Below the pieces are notes generated by a model that was given only the letters and a program-made list of their open reading frames with translations, did not search any database and had not been told where the DNA came from. From the NCBI GenBank assembly GCA_030706065.1, contig JAUZPH010000304.1, positions 1 to 5,110 of the forward strand: a stretch of 5,110 nucleotides of DNA, read 5' to 3'. The translations under genes and the position numbers were made by a program. This DNA is from Bacillota bacterium. GTDB lineage: Bacteria > Bacillota > Clostridia > Clostridiales > Clostridiaceae. How positions within the stretch are numbered: the stretch's first letter is position 1; every line of letters starts with the position of its first letter. Positions 1 to 5,110 of this stretch are shown here, piece after piece.

Positions 1-699
1 ACAAAGGATGAGAATTCCTTTCTGTTTGAAAACTATCCCTGGCCCTTTGTAAAGGACGGTAAATTGAACAAGGTTACTGTTGTAGTGCCGGATGATATTG
101 CTTCTGCAGATTTGAATTTGCTATCAAATATCTTCGCATATATGGGAAGAAGTATTAATGACAATACGGGAAATTTAAGAGTTGTACGGGACAGCAGTTT
201 CTCCGGGAAGTACGGGGATACTAATATCATATTTATCGGTACTCCGTCTGAGCTGAAATCCCTCAAAAGCATAAACAGCAGCATGTACTTTAAGTACGAT
301 GACAGCTTCAGCTACTTTCTTTCAAATGAAATGAGGAATTTAATGGAGGATTTCTCAAGGACTCTTTCCTCCATGCAGCTTATAACTTCTCCATATAACA
401 AGTCCTGTGGTATACTGGTTGTAACAGCGCCAAGGAAGGAAAATGTTGTGAACACGGAGAAATATCTAACCCAGTCAAAGTATGCCGGTTCACTCATCGG
501 CAATGCAGCTTTGGTGGACCAATGGGGGGATATTACCAACCATTATTTTATTCTGAAAACCGACAGCAAAGCTTCACTGCTTCAGAAAATAGAAAATGGG
601 GGACAGAACCTTGAAGTTTTTGTCGTTTCCTTCATAACTATAATAATTCTTCTTATTATTTCTATCGGTTTGTATTTTAGGAAATACAAGAGGAGGTAA
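1..699 (+). CDS. bcsB: Cellulose synthase subunit BcsB-like protein, C-terminal part (5' end outside window)
   Basis: The frame is open from the first base (Thr-Lys-Asp-Glu...) to the TAA at 697-699. This is therefore the last 232 residues of a longer protein, and the TTG at 64 is not a credible start. Seen: a segment FENYPWPFVKDG (residues 9-20) followed by KVTVVVPDD, alternating alpha/beta sequence with IIFIGTP, and one hydrophobic helix at about residues 206-226 followed by the basic tail RKYKRR. Known: BcsB proteins are large extracytoplasmic carbohydrate-binding subunits held by a single C-terminal membrane helix that docks on the BcsA glycosyltransferase. The 'PFxxDG...VVLPD' stretch and the C-terminal anchor fit that family. 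Inferred: it guides a nascent beta-glucan away from the synthase at the cell surface, and the catalytic BcsA-like gene lies upstream, outside the window. The gene downstream encodes an anchored glycosidase, which matches clostridial cellulose-synthesis (ccs-type) loci. Another BcsB-dependent polymer remains possible. Confidence 0.75.
   Translation, partial: TKDENSFLFENYPWPFVKDGKLNKVTVVVPDDIASADLNLLSNIFAYMGRSINDNTGNLRVVRDSSFSGKYGDTNIIFIGTPSELKSLKSINSSMYFKYDDSFSYFLSNEMRNLMEDFSRTLSSMQLITSPYNKSCGILVVTAPRKENVVNTEKYLTQSKYAGSLIGNAALVDQWGDITNHYFILKTDSKASLLQKIENGGQNLEVFVVSFITIIILLIISIGLYFRKYKRR
691..696 (+). promoter_or_regulatory. Ribosome binding site of the glycosidase gene, overlapping the end of bcsB
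   Basis: A perfect AGGAGG lies in the last codons of the BcsB-like gene and is followed by TAAAG and then ATG at 702. The spacing is 5 nt and the upstream stop codon lies between the site and the start. This fixes the glycosidase start and indicates translational coupling within one operon. Confidence 0.85.
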
Positions 700-701
700 A
701 G

Positions 702-1787
702 ATGCCGGAGAAAAAGGCAAAGAAGTGGTACCTGATAATTTCAGCCATTGTTATTCTGGCAGCACTGGTGCTTGCTTACGGGTACTATCAGCGTTACAGA
801 AACAGTATACCGGAAAACAAGACATTGAACAGGGAGTTCAAAACAAAGATAAAATCCGGAAATCTTTCCGTGGACTATGAAATAGGTCAGGCCATTGAAG
901 ATATTGATACGCTGAGGCTGAATACCTTGAATGTGCCGGTTGAAGTTGATATTTCAGACCTCAAGGACAGTACTGCATCTGTCAATGAAGCCAGTATTAA
1001 AAAGGCAAAAGTCCTCATGGAGAAATTGAAGGGTAAAGGTATAAACATAATAATTGAACCCTATCCATGGATATCCGGGGGAGAAGCTTACGAGACGGCG
1101 TTTAACCCGGAGGATGTAAACAGTTTTTTTAAAAGCTGGAGGGAGGACGTATTAAAGGTTATACTGAAACAGGTAGCTGTACCCGAGAGGGCCGATGCGG
1201 TATGTATCGCTTCGAACTTTGTGAATCTGGAGAAATATGAAGCTCAGTGGTGTGAAACAGCGGACTATGTAAGGGAAAACTACAGCGGGCTTGTGACCTA
1301 TAAGACAAACTGGTGGTATACTGCCGGCTGGAATGCCGAAACAAAGGAAAGTTTTCACCAGAAACTTCAAAACAAGGTGTTCTCAAAGGTAGACTTCATA
1401 TCCATAGCAGACTACTTTGAACTTTCGGACAAGCCAGAAAACAGTGTTGAAGATTTAAAAGCAGACTTGTATTCCTCCACTGCAGAAAACAGGAAACAGA
1501 ATATTATCGATGAGATATCCCAACTTCATGACCAATGGAAGAAACCCATTTTCTTCGGGGAGCTTGGCTTCCCAAGGAGGGATTACGCAGCCATGCATCC
1601 CTGGGATCCTTCACCCTCTCAGGTCGAAAACGGATCGGAACAGGCAAGATGCTTTGAGGCTTACCGCCAGGCATTTACACAAGACTGGTTTCTCGGATTT
1701 TCAGTATTTTCTATAGGAAACAGGGCTGCGGACAAGAACTATTATCCTTCTTCAGAAAGTGTTGAAGTGATAAAGGGATGGTTCTAA
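702..1787 (+). CDS. Membrane-anchored TIM-barrel glycoside hydrolase, GH113-like, of a cellulose-synthesis operon
   Basis: This 361-residue protein has a basic N-terminus and one hydrophobic helix (about residues 9-29) with no obvious cleavage site, so the enzyme is probably tethered outside the membrane. The rest reads as a clan GH-A type (beta/alpha)8 barrel. INIIIEPYPW (about 115-124) is an early strand. ADAVCIASNF (164-173) occupies the strand-4 position, LVTYKTNWW follows, VDFISIADYFEL is strand 6, and KPIFFGELGFPRRD (281-294) with HPWD (299-302) is strand 7. Known: GH113 and related enzymes show 'IGTEF/L...E..W' at strand 4 (acid/base Glu) and 'TEIGY...PW' at strand 7 (nucleophile Glu). 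Glu287 matches the nucleophile, but Asn172 sits where the acid/base Glu is expected. Inferred role: trimming or releasing the exported glucan, like the hydrolase partnered with BcsA/BcsB, or binding it if inactive. The start is set by AGGAGG 5 nt upstream. Family membership (GH113 or a GH5-like relative) is judged by eye. Confidence 0.72.
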   Translation: MPEKKAKKWYLIISAIVILAALVLAYGYYQRYRNSIPENKTLNREFKTKIKSGNLSVDYEIGQAIEDIDTLRLNTLNVPVEVDISDLKDSTASVNEASIKKAKVLMEKLKGKGINIIIEPYPWISGGEAYETAFNPEDVNSFFKSWREDVLKVILKQVAVPERADAVCIASNFVNLEKYEAQWCETADYVRENYSGLVTYKTNWWYTAGWNAETKESFHQKLQNKVFSKVDFISIADYFELSDKPENSVEDLKADLYSSTAENRKQNIIDEISQLHDQWKKPIFFGELGFPRRDYAAMHPWDPSPSQVENGSEQARCFEAYRQAFTQDWFLGFSVFSIGNRAADKNYYPSSESVEVIKGWF

Positions 1788-1835
1788 ACACCACAGGCTT
1801 TTTTATGTCTTTGAGGCTGATTTAACAGGCTTATT

Positions 1836-1884
1836 AATGGAGTTATATGCTGCAGACTGCAGTATATAACTCCATTTTTATTTT
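1836..1884 (+). terminator. Rho-independent terminator of the bcsB-glycosidase operon
   Basis: A 19-bp stem pairs 1836-1854 with 1858-1876 around a 3-nt loop. All pairs are Watson-Crick except one G-U (1849/1863). It is followed on the plus strand by TTTTTATTTT (1875-1884). It begins 48 nt after the glycosidase stop. On the minus strand the sequence after the stem (ATTAATAAGCC) is not a convincing U-tract, so termination is best supported for plus-strand transcription. Confidence 0.85.
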
Positions 1885-2084
1885 CTTGTGATATCAATCT
1901 TTTTACAGACTATATTGTCACATTCATAGTAGGAAATTTCCAATAGCCCGGTTTGCTTTCCGCGAACTATTGTACCGTGGACATTATATTTCCTTTTTCT
2001 GCTGTTTAGAGTTTTTTCTGTTACAGTCCCTTTGGAGGAAGTATTATCGTTTAAAACATCAGAGCTCATGCTACCAACTCCCAT
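1878..2084 (-). CDS. Small basic hypothetical protein (68 aa, or 63 aa from an internal start)
   Basis: I do not recognise this protein. It has a Ser/Thr/Asn-rich N-terminus (about 1-25), a basic patch NSRKRKYNVHGTIVRGK (about 27-43), then GLLEISYYECDNIVCKK with two cysteines seven residues apart and a lysine/arginine-rich end. There is no membrane helix or signal peptide. The compositional turn from a low-complexity start to a beta-like, residue-diverse C-terminal half looks protein-like rather than random. The ATG at 2084 has no Shine-Dalgarno. The ATG at 2069 (Met6) has GGGAG 8 nt upstream and is the likelier start. A TATAAT on the minus strand at 2097-2092 could be a -10 element, but no matching -35 was seen. 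Its stop codon (1880-1878) lies in the T-tract of the opposing operon's terminator. It stands alone between two plus-strand units. It may be a real small gene, and chance cannot be excluded. Confidence 0.5.
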   Translation of the reverse strand: MGVGSMSSDVLNDNTSSKGTVTEKTLNSRKRKYNVHGTIVRGKQTGLLEISYYECDNIVCKKIDITRK

Positions 2085-2165
2085 TGTATGGATTATATAT
2101 AATATTTCTATATTAATTCGGTTTTTCCTTCTTTCGACGGGACACTATGATAACGTCAGTTTTTA

Positions 2166-2194
2166 TTAACAATACCCTCCATATGATATATAAT
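2166..2194 (+). promoter_or_regulatory. Sigma-A type promoter upstream of the amidohydrolase remnant
   Basis: TTAACA (2166-2171) and a perfect TATAAT (2189-2194) are separated by exactly 17 bp, a near-consensus housekeeping promoter. Transcription should begin around 2201, giving a leader of about 20-28 nt that carries GGAGG at 2217-2221. The promoter seems intact although the gene it served is broken. Confidence 0.75.
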
Positions 2195-2222
2195 AAAGAA
2201 ATCGACCAGAATTTTCGGAGGA

Positions 2223-2511
2223 ATGATTATGGATTTGATTTTGATAAATGGGAAAGTCAGAACAATGGATAGCTCACGGCCCTATGCGGAAGCCGTAGCC
2301 ATTAAGGATGGAATTATTAAAAAGGTCGGTAGGAATGAAGAGATATTAAAGTATGCTGATAAAGATACCTCCATTGAGGATATGGGGGGAAGAGGCTGGA
2401 ATCAGGACATATTTAATATGGATCTGGACTCCATAAAGGATGTCAATATGGAGCTGACCATATTTTAACGGAAGGATCGTTTACAGGGGTAAAAGGCTGT
2501 TAATAAATTAA
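2223..2511 (+). pseudogene. Remnant of a YtcJ-type (Amidohydro_3) amidohydrolase: barrel deleted and 3' end frameshifted
   Basis: The N-terminal part (MDLILINGKVRTMD, then AVAIKDGIIKKVG, then IEDMGGR to residue 57) is the familiar first beta-sandwich segment of Amidohydro_3 metal-dependent hydrolases. In intact members this leads to a 'PGF.D.H.H' metal site and a barrel of several hundred residues. Here the sequence jumps after GGR (about 2391) to NQDIFNMDLDSIKDVNMELTI, which resembles the family's extreme C-terminus. The open frame stops at 2466-2468. Removing one T from the T-run at 2463-2466 continues it as FNGRIVYRGKRLLIN and a stop at 2509-2511, and a 'GxIVY' end is typical of the family. 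So the barrel and all metal ligands are missing and the tail has a one-base frameshift. The ATG at 2229 (7 nt after GGAGG) is a better start than the ATG at 2223 (1 nt after). The internal GRGWNQD also resembles a mid-protein YtcJ motif, so two deletions are possible. No enzyme activity is expected. Confidence 0.8.
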
Positions 2512-2549
2512 TCCACAATAACTTTTAGAGAGAGAGGGTTATTGTGGAT
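2511..2549. terminator. Convergent hairpin terminator between the amidohydrolase remnant and the MFS gene
   Basis: A perfect 12-bp stem (ATCCACAATAAC, 2511-2522, with GTTATTGTGGAT, 2538-2549) closes a 15-nt loop containing AGAGAGAGAGG. The inner loop bases can add a few G-U/A-U pairs. Tails are A/T-rich on both sides: ATTTATTTAC on the plus strand and TAATTTATTAAC on the minus strand. It starts at the restored stop codon of the remnant and lies 6 nt beyond the MFS stop, so it probably serves both convergent units. Neither tail is a strong U-run. Confidence 0.7.
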
Positions 2550-2555
2550 ATTTAT

Positions 2556-3770
2556 TTACTTCCTGTGGACAGATTTCGTATTTGCTTCCGGGTGCAGTTT
2601 ATGCACTGCAACTGCAATCAATTGAGTTATTAATCCTAAAATGCAAACTCCCCTCCAGCCAAAGTGAGCATAATTGTAGGAACTCAAAAATGAACCCAGG
2701 GAACCGCCAAGAAAATATGTCACCATATAAACAGTATTTATTCTATTCCGGCTCTCATCGCTTAAGGCATGTACTCTGGCCTGATTGGAAATCTGACAGG
2801 ACTGAACTCCCAGATCCAGAAGTATGACTCCTATTATGAGTCCCCATAACTTAAAGCCAAACAAGAGGAAGCATAAATAGGAGGCAATTACGATCAGCAT
2901 ACCTATTCCTACTGTGAATTTAGGACTCTTTCGGTCGGCAATCCTACCTACTATGGGAGCCGCTGTGGCTCCGATAATTCCCACAAGCCCGAACAGTCCG
3001 GCGGCATCTGCACCCATATTGTAGTTTGGACTCTCAAGCAGAAATGTAAGGGAGGTCCAAAAGGCACTGAAGGCGGCGAACATCATGGCACCGTTCACTG
3101 ACGCTTCTCTAAGTACGGGAAAGGTTTTTACAAGGCCTGCCATGGATTTAAACAGATCCACATACCTGAGCCTCGATACTGCAGGACTTGTTGGCAGCAG
3201 CCTCCTGAGGGAAAAGGCAAGGAATATCATCAGAAACGCCGCCAGTAAGTATACCTTCCTCCACCCAAAGTATTGTCCAATCATACCGCTTAAGGTACGG
3301 GAAAGCAAGATTCCTATAAGCAAGCCGCTCATAACGGTCCCGATTATCTTTCCTCTCTCCCGGGGCTCCGCCAGCTGAGCGGCCAAAGGAACCAGAAGCT
3401 GAGGCACCACGGAAGTAAAGCCTACGGCAAAGGCTGCAATTAACACTGTTGTTATATTGAAGGAAAAAAACATAAACATCAGTGAACAGGCGGAGCAAAG
3501 CAGCATAAATAAAATCAGGGACTTTTTCTCCCTTATATCTGCTAATGGCAGTATAAACAGCATGCCCAGTGCATAACCAATTTGTGTAAGTGTAGCAGCA
3601 AGGCCAACGCTGACTTGGGTCACATGAAAGGTTTTAGCTATTTCCACCAGCAGCGGCTGAATGTAATACAGATTGGCCACAGTAATTCCCGAAGCTGCCG
3701 CCATAATTAATACCAGGAAGTTATTCAATTTAAAACTGTTTTGTCGAGCATCATTCTTTTCAAAAGTCAT
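2556..3770 (-). CDS. Major facilitator superfamily transporter (12 TM, AraJ/COG2814-like efflux permease)
   Basis: The 404 residues are the usual length of a 12-helix MFS carrier, with a short cytoplasmic N-terminus and the first helix at about residues 18-38. The loop between helices 2 and 3 carries a degenerate motif A, LPLADIREKKSLI (74-86), with Pro-Leu before the Asp in place of the usual Gly. Its second-half counterpart is VGRIADRKSPK (274-284). PRERGKIIG (136-144) fits the helix 4-5 loop. The two halves also echo each other as YFGWRKVYLL (167-176) and HFGWRGVCIL (369-378), reflecting the family's internal duplication. A clear proline-containing antiporter motif C in helix 5 was not seen. 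Known relatives export drugs, sugars or metabolites by proton antiport; the substrate cannot be read from sequence. GGAAGGAG 7 nt before the ATG supports the start. It is a single-gene unit, divergent from the chemoreceptor and convergent with the amidohydrolase remnant. Confidence 0.88.
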   Translation of the reverse strand: MTFEKNDARQNSFKLNNFLVLIMAAASGITVANLYYIQPLLVEIAKTFHVTQVSVGLAATLTQIGYALGMLFILPLADIREKKSLILFMLLCSACSLMFMFFSFNITTVLIAAFAVGFTSVVPQLLVPLAAQLAEPRERGKIIGTVMSGLLIGILLSRTLSGMIGQYFGWRKVYLLAAFLMIFLAFSLRRLLPTSPAVSRLRYVDLFKSMAGLVKTFPVLREASVNGAMMFAAFSAFWTSLTFLLESPNYNMGADAAGLFGLVGIIGATAAPIVGRIADRKSPKFTVGIGMLIVIASYLCFLLFGFKLWGLIIGVILLDLGVQSCQISNQARVHALSDESRNRINTVYMVTYFLGGSLGSFLSSYNYAHFGWRGVCILGLITQLIAVAVHKLHPEANTKSVHRK

Positions 3771-3777
3771 TCTGAAA

Positions 3778-3785
3778 CTCCTTCC
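3778..3785 (-). promoter_or_regulatory. Ribosome binding site of the MFS gene
   Basis: On the minus strand GGAAGGAG lies 7 nt before the ATG at 3770, an ideal distance that fixes the start codon. Confidence 0.8.
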
Positions 3786-3802
3786 GTGGAACCATTAAAG
3801 CA

Positions 3803-3814
3803 CTATAACTATAG
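3803..3814. repeat. 12-bp dyad CTATA-AC-TATAG in the MFS leader/promoter region
   Basis: Two 5-bp arms in perfect inverted repeat flank a 2-bp centre, about 33 bp upstream of the MFS start. On the minus strand it contains TATAGT, which could serve as a -10 element, though no good -35 was found. It might be an operator, but short A/T dyads occur often by chance here. Confidence 0.25.
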
Positions 3815-3862
3815 GCTATTCATATTTTACATAAAAATTTGCCATAAGTACAGGTGGTAGAA

Positions 3863-3901
3863 TCCAAGACCCGGAAATTTCTTCAGGAAAGTATCCTTGG
3901 A
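3863..3901. other. Possible weak hairpin in the MFS-chemoreceptor intergenic region
   Basis: TCCAAG (3863-3868) pairs with CTTGGA (3896-3901), and TTTC (3878-3881) with GAAA (3887-3890) inside it, giving a bulged stem-loop. No T-tract follows. It matches no riboswitch consensus I can recognise; c-di-GMP-I hallmarks were looked for and not found. Confidence 0.25.
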
Positions 3902-3930
3902 CATTTGTTAATTGTAGAATCAATGCATAC

Positions 3931-3972
3931 AAAATATAAGGTATTTTAGTAAAATATAAAGGATTTATAGTA
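3931..3972 (+). repeat. Imperfect tandem repeat of a ~21-bp A/T-rich unit
   Basis: Unit one (3931-3951) and unit two (3951-3972) both begin AAAATATAAGG or AAAATATAAAGG and end in TAGTA, with differences and a one-base length change in the middle. It lies 60-100 bp upstream of the chemoreceptor start and could be a curved or regulatory A/T element, or simple slippage. Confidence 0.4.
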
Positions 3973-4014
3973 AATTTGTAGAATATTATTGTATATACTA
4001 GATGGATGCTAAAC

Positions 4015-4021
4015 AAAGGAG
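4015..4021 (+). promoter_or_regulatory. Ribosome binding site of the chemoreceptor gene
   Basis: AAAGGAG precedes the ATG at 4032 by 10 nt, slightly long but acceptable. TATACT at 3994-3999 may be the -10 of its promoter; no convincing -35 was found at 16-18 bp. Confidence 0.65.
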
Positions 4022-4031
4022 TGTTTTTACT

Positions 4032-5110
4032 ATGAAGAAGTTCTCTTTAAGGGTACTTGCCAATTTAAATCAGATTCTGCTCAGTTTTCTCCCCATAGCT
4101 GTTGCATTTATTGTTCTAATCGCAGCTTCATCAGGTTCTTCATCCGTTTTAAAGGCAGTATTAGCCGTGGCTTTGGTGTTATCGGTTACTGCTATTTTAA
4201 TTCAAAATGTGCTGCTTGGAGGTTTTTTAAAGGGTGTAGATAAGGCTGTAAGCAGGTTGAATCAGGCCAAGCAGGGGAATTTAACTGTAATTACCGAAGA
4301 AAACAGTATACGTGAACTTGATGAACTCTCTGAAGTAGCCTGTGAAATTATTAAGGAATTTGATGAAGTCGTTTCCAATGTATATTCTTCCTCCTCCGAA
4401 GTAAGGCACATGATAGAGACAGTGACTGAAACTTCCAGGGAATCGGCAAAAAGTGCAGAGGATATATCCAAGTCTACTGAAGCAGTGGCTGAAGGTGCAA
4501 CGATGCAGGCAGAGGAGACGGAACTGACCTACTCAATGTCTACAAAATTAGTTGGACAAGTAGAAGCAGTGTCCGATTCCACCGAGCTCATGTCGGTCAA
4601 GGCTGAGCTTGTGAAGAATATGACCAAGTCAGGAAAAGACAGCATTTCCGAACTCCTGGAAAAAAGTAAACTTTCAGAGTCAAATATTTCGGAAATTAAT
4701 AAGAGCATAGAGGAATTAAGTTCCATGGCTCTTGATATTACAAATATAACAGAAATTATAACAGCCATAGCAAATCAAACAAACCTTCTTTCCCTAAATG
4801 CCTCAATTGAGGCTGCAAGGGCTGGGGAGGCAGGCAGAGGCTTTGCCGTGGTAGCCGGTGAAATCAAGAAACTTGCAGAGAAGAGCCTGGAGTCAGCTCA
4901 AGGCATCGTAAAAACAATAGCTAGTGTACAAAATCAGGTTAAAAATACTACTGAGAAGATAAACTCTACAACCCAGACAATAATGTATCAAATTGAAGCA
5001 GTACACAAGACAAATGAGGCCTTTAACGGAATAGCTGAAGCTTCGGAAGAATTATTCAGGCAGCTGAATACTGTAAGGAGCGGCATAAGCCAGCTGGATA
5101 CCTATAAGTC
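4032..5110 (+). CDS. Methyl-accepting chemotaxis protein lacking an extracytoplasmic sensor domain (3' end outside window)
   Basis: The frame is open for 359 codons to the window edge. Two hydrophobic helices at about residues 15-33 and 39-58 are separated by only about five residues, so there is no room for an external ligand-binding domain. A HAMP-like linker follows (about 62-110, with LKGVDKAVSRLNQAKQGNL), then a long amphipathic coiled coil. The signalling hairpin tip runs from about 247 to 285: ANQTNLLSLNASIEAARAG, then E266, GRGFAVVAGEIKKLAEKS. Known: this tip binds the CheA kinase and CheW and defines the family; the helices carry methylation sites used by CheR/CheB. Inferred: it senses something inside the cell, in the membrane or via a partner protein, and controls swimming or another Che-like pathway. 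The return helix continues past 5110, so the C-terminus and exact heptad class cannot be judged. It is probably its own transcription unit, divergent from the MFS gene. Confidence 0.93.
   Translation, partial: MKKFSLRVLANLNQILLSFLPIAVAFIVLIAASSGSSSVLKAVLAVALVLSVTAILIQNVLLGGFLKGVDKAVSRLNQAKQGNLTVITEENSIRELDELSEVACEIIKEFDEVVSNVYSSSSEVRHMIETVTETSRESAKSAEDISKSTEAVAEGATMQAEETELTYSMSTKLVGQVEAVSDSTELMSVKAELVKNMTKSGKDSISELLEKSKLSESNISEINKSIEELSSMALDITNITEIITAIANQTNLLSLNASIEAARAGEAGRGFAVVAGEIKKLAEKSLESAQGIVKTIASVQNQVKNTTEKINSTTQTIMYQIEAVHKTNEAFNGIAEASEELFRQLNTVRSGISQLDTYK

Larger units (their letters stand above)
3857..3984 (+). repeat. Three direct copies of GTAGAAT in the divergent intergenic region
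   Basis: GTAGAAT occurs at 3857-3863, 3914-3920 and 3978-3984, all on the same strand, 57 and 64 bp apart. The last two copies share the longer TTGTAGAAT. They lie between the divergent MFS and chemoreceptor genes, with the third about 48 bp before the chemoreceptor ATG. This could be a regulator binding motif. The spacing is not an exact multiple of the helical turn. Confidence 0.35.

Noticed and set aside
312..539. Open frame on the minus strand inside the BcsB-like gene
   Set aside because: It is antisense to a well-supported coding frame, has no recognisable protein features and no ribosome binding site that stands out.
1152..1386. Two overlapping minus-strand open frames, and a plus-strand frame at 1510-1716, inside the glycosidase gene
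   Set aside because: They overlap conserved barrel motifs of the real gene, and their translations look like arbitrary read-through of the wrong frame.
2090..2222. Insertion-sequence scar or transposase fragment beside the deleted gene
   Set aside because: No terminal inverted repeats, target-site duplications or transposase-like reading frames were visible near the deletion or elsewhere in the window.
2223..2468. Intact small gene instead of a pseudogene
   Set aside because: Both ends resemble opposite termini of one large enzyme family, and a one-base shift restores a typical C-terminus, which favours a decayed gene.
3148..3498. 116-codon minus-strand frame, plus the plus-strand frames at 2582-2827 and 3085-3378, within the MFS gene
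   Set aside because: All are off-frame readings of the transporter, whose motif and membrane-helix pattern is clear; their translations show no family features.
3951..4000. Flagellar (sigma-D/sigma-28) promoter for the chemoreceptor
   Set aside because: TAAA elements are present, but nothing resembling GCCGATAT occurs about 15 bp downstream of them.
3816..4016. 66-codon minus-strand frame in the divergent intergenic region
   Set aside because: The translation is Tyr/Ile/Phe-rich as expected from A/T-rich DNA, with no ribosome binding site, and it spans the chemoreceptor's expected promoter area.
3845..4031. Cyclic di-GMP or other riboswitch ahead of the chemoreceptor
   Set aside because: Clostridial chemoreceptors can have such leaders, but I could not find the conserved core or a following terminator/RBS-sequestering stem; only a weak stem-loop is present.
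4262..4768. Minus-strand open frames opposite the chemoreceptor
   Set aside because: They are Ser/Val/Ile-rich mirror readings of the repetitive coiled coil, a common artefact opposite chemoreceptor genes.

Overview
The window looks like a chromosomal segment of a low-to-moderate GC Gram-positive anaerobe, most likely a member of Clostridia. The evidence is strong AGGAGG-type ribosome binding sites, AT-rich intergenic regions with TATAAT-like elements, a clostridial-style chemoreceptor, and a BcsB-like protein followed by a membrane-anchored glycosidase, as in clostridial cellulose-synthesis loci. No mobile element, tRNA, rRNA or CRISPR array was seen.

Layout. (1) 1-1787, plus strand: the tail of a polysaccharide-secretion operon. 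The C-terminal 232 residues of a BcsB-like cellulose synthase subunit are followed 2 nt after its stop by a membrane-anchored TIM-barrel glycoside hydrolase (GH113-like). The operon ends at a long 19-bp hairpin terminator (1836-1884). (2) 1878-2084, minus strand: a small basic ORF of unknown function whose stop codon lies inside that terminator's T-tract. (3) 2166-2511, plus strand: a good promoter and ribosome binding site in front of the wreck of a YtcJ-type amidohydrolase. Its N-terminus is joined almost directly to its C-terminus, the catalytic barrel is gone, and the last residues are frameshifted. (4) 2511-2549: a perfect 12-bp hairpin between convergent genes. (5) 2556-3770, minus strand: a 404-residue, 12-helix MFS transporter. 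(6) 3771-4031: a divergent AT-rich intergenic region with a recurring GTAGAAT motif, an imperfect tandem repeat and small dyads. (7) 4032 to the right edge, plus strand: a methyl-accepting chemotaxis protein with two membrane helices, almost no extracytoplasmic loop and a canonical signalling hairpin tip. It runs off the window.

The first two genes form one functional unit: export of a beta-glucan or related polymer plus a surface hydrolase. The pseudogene, transporter and chemoreceptor appear to be independent transcription units. The observations most worth checking are the apparent loss of the glycosidase acid/base glutamate (Asn at residue 172), the barrel-deleted amidohydrolase remnant under an intact promoter, and the repeated motif between the transporter and the chemoreceptor. 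I found no convincing new multi-gene system here.
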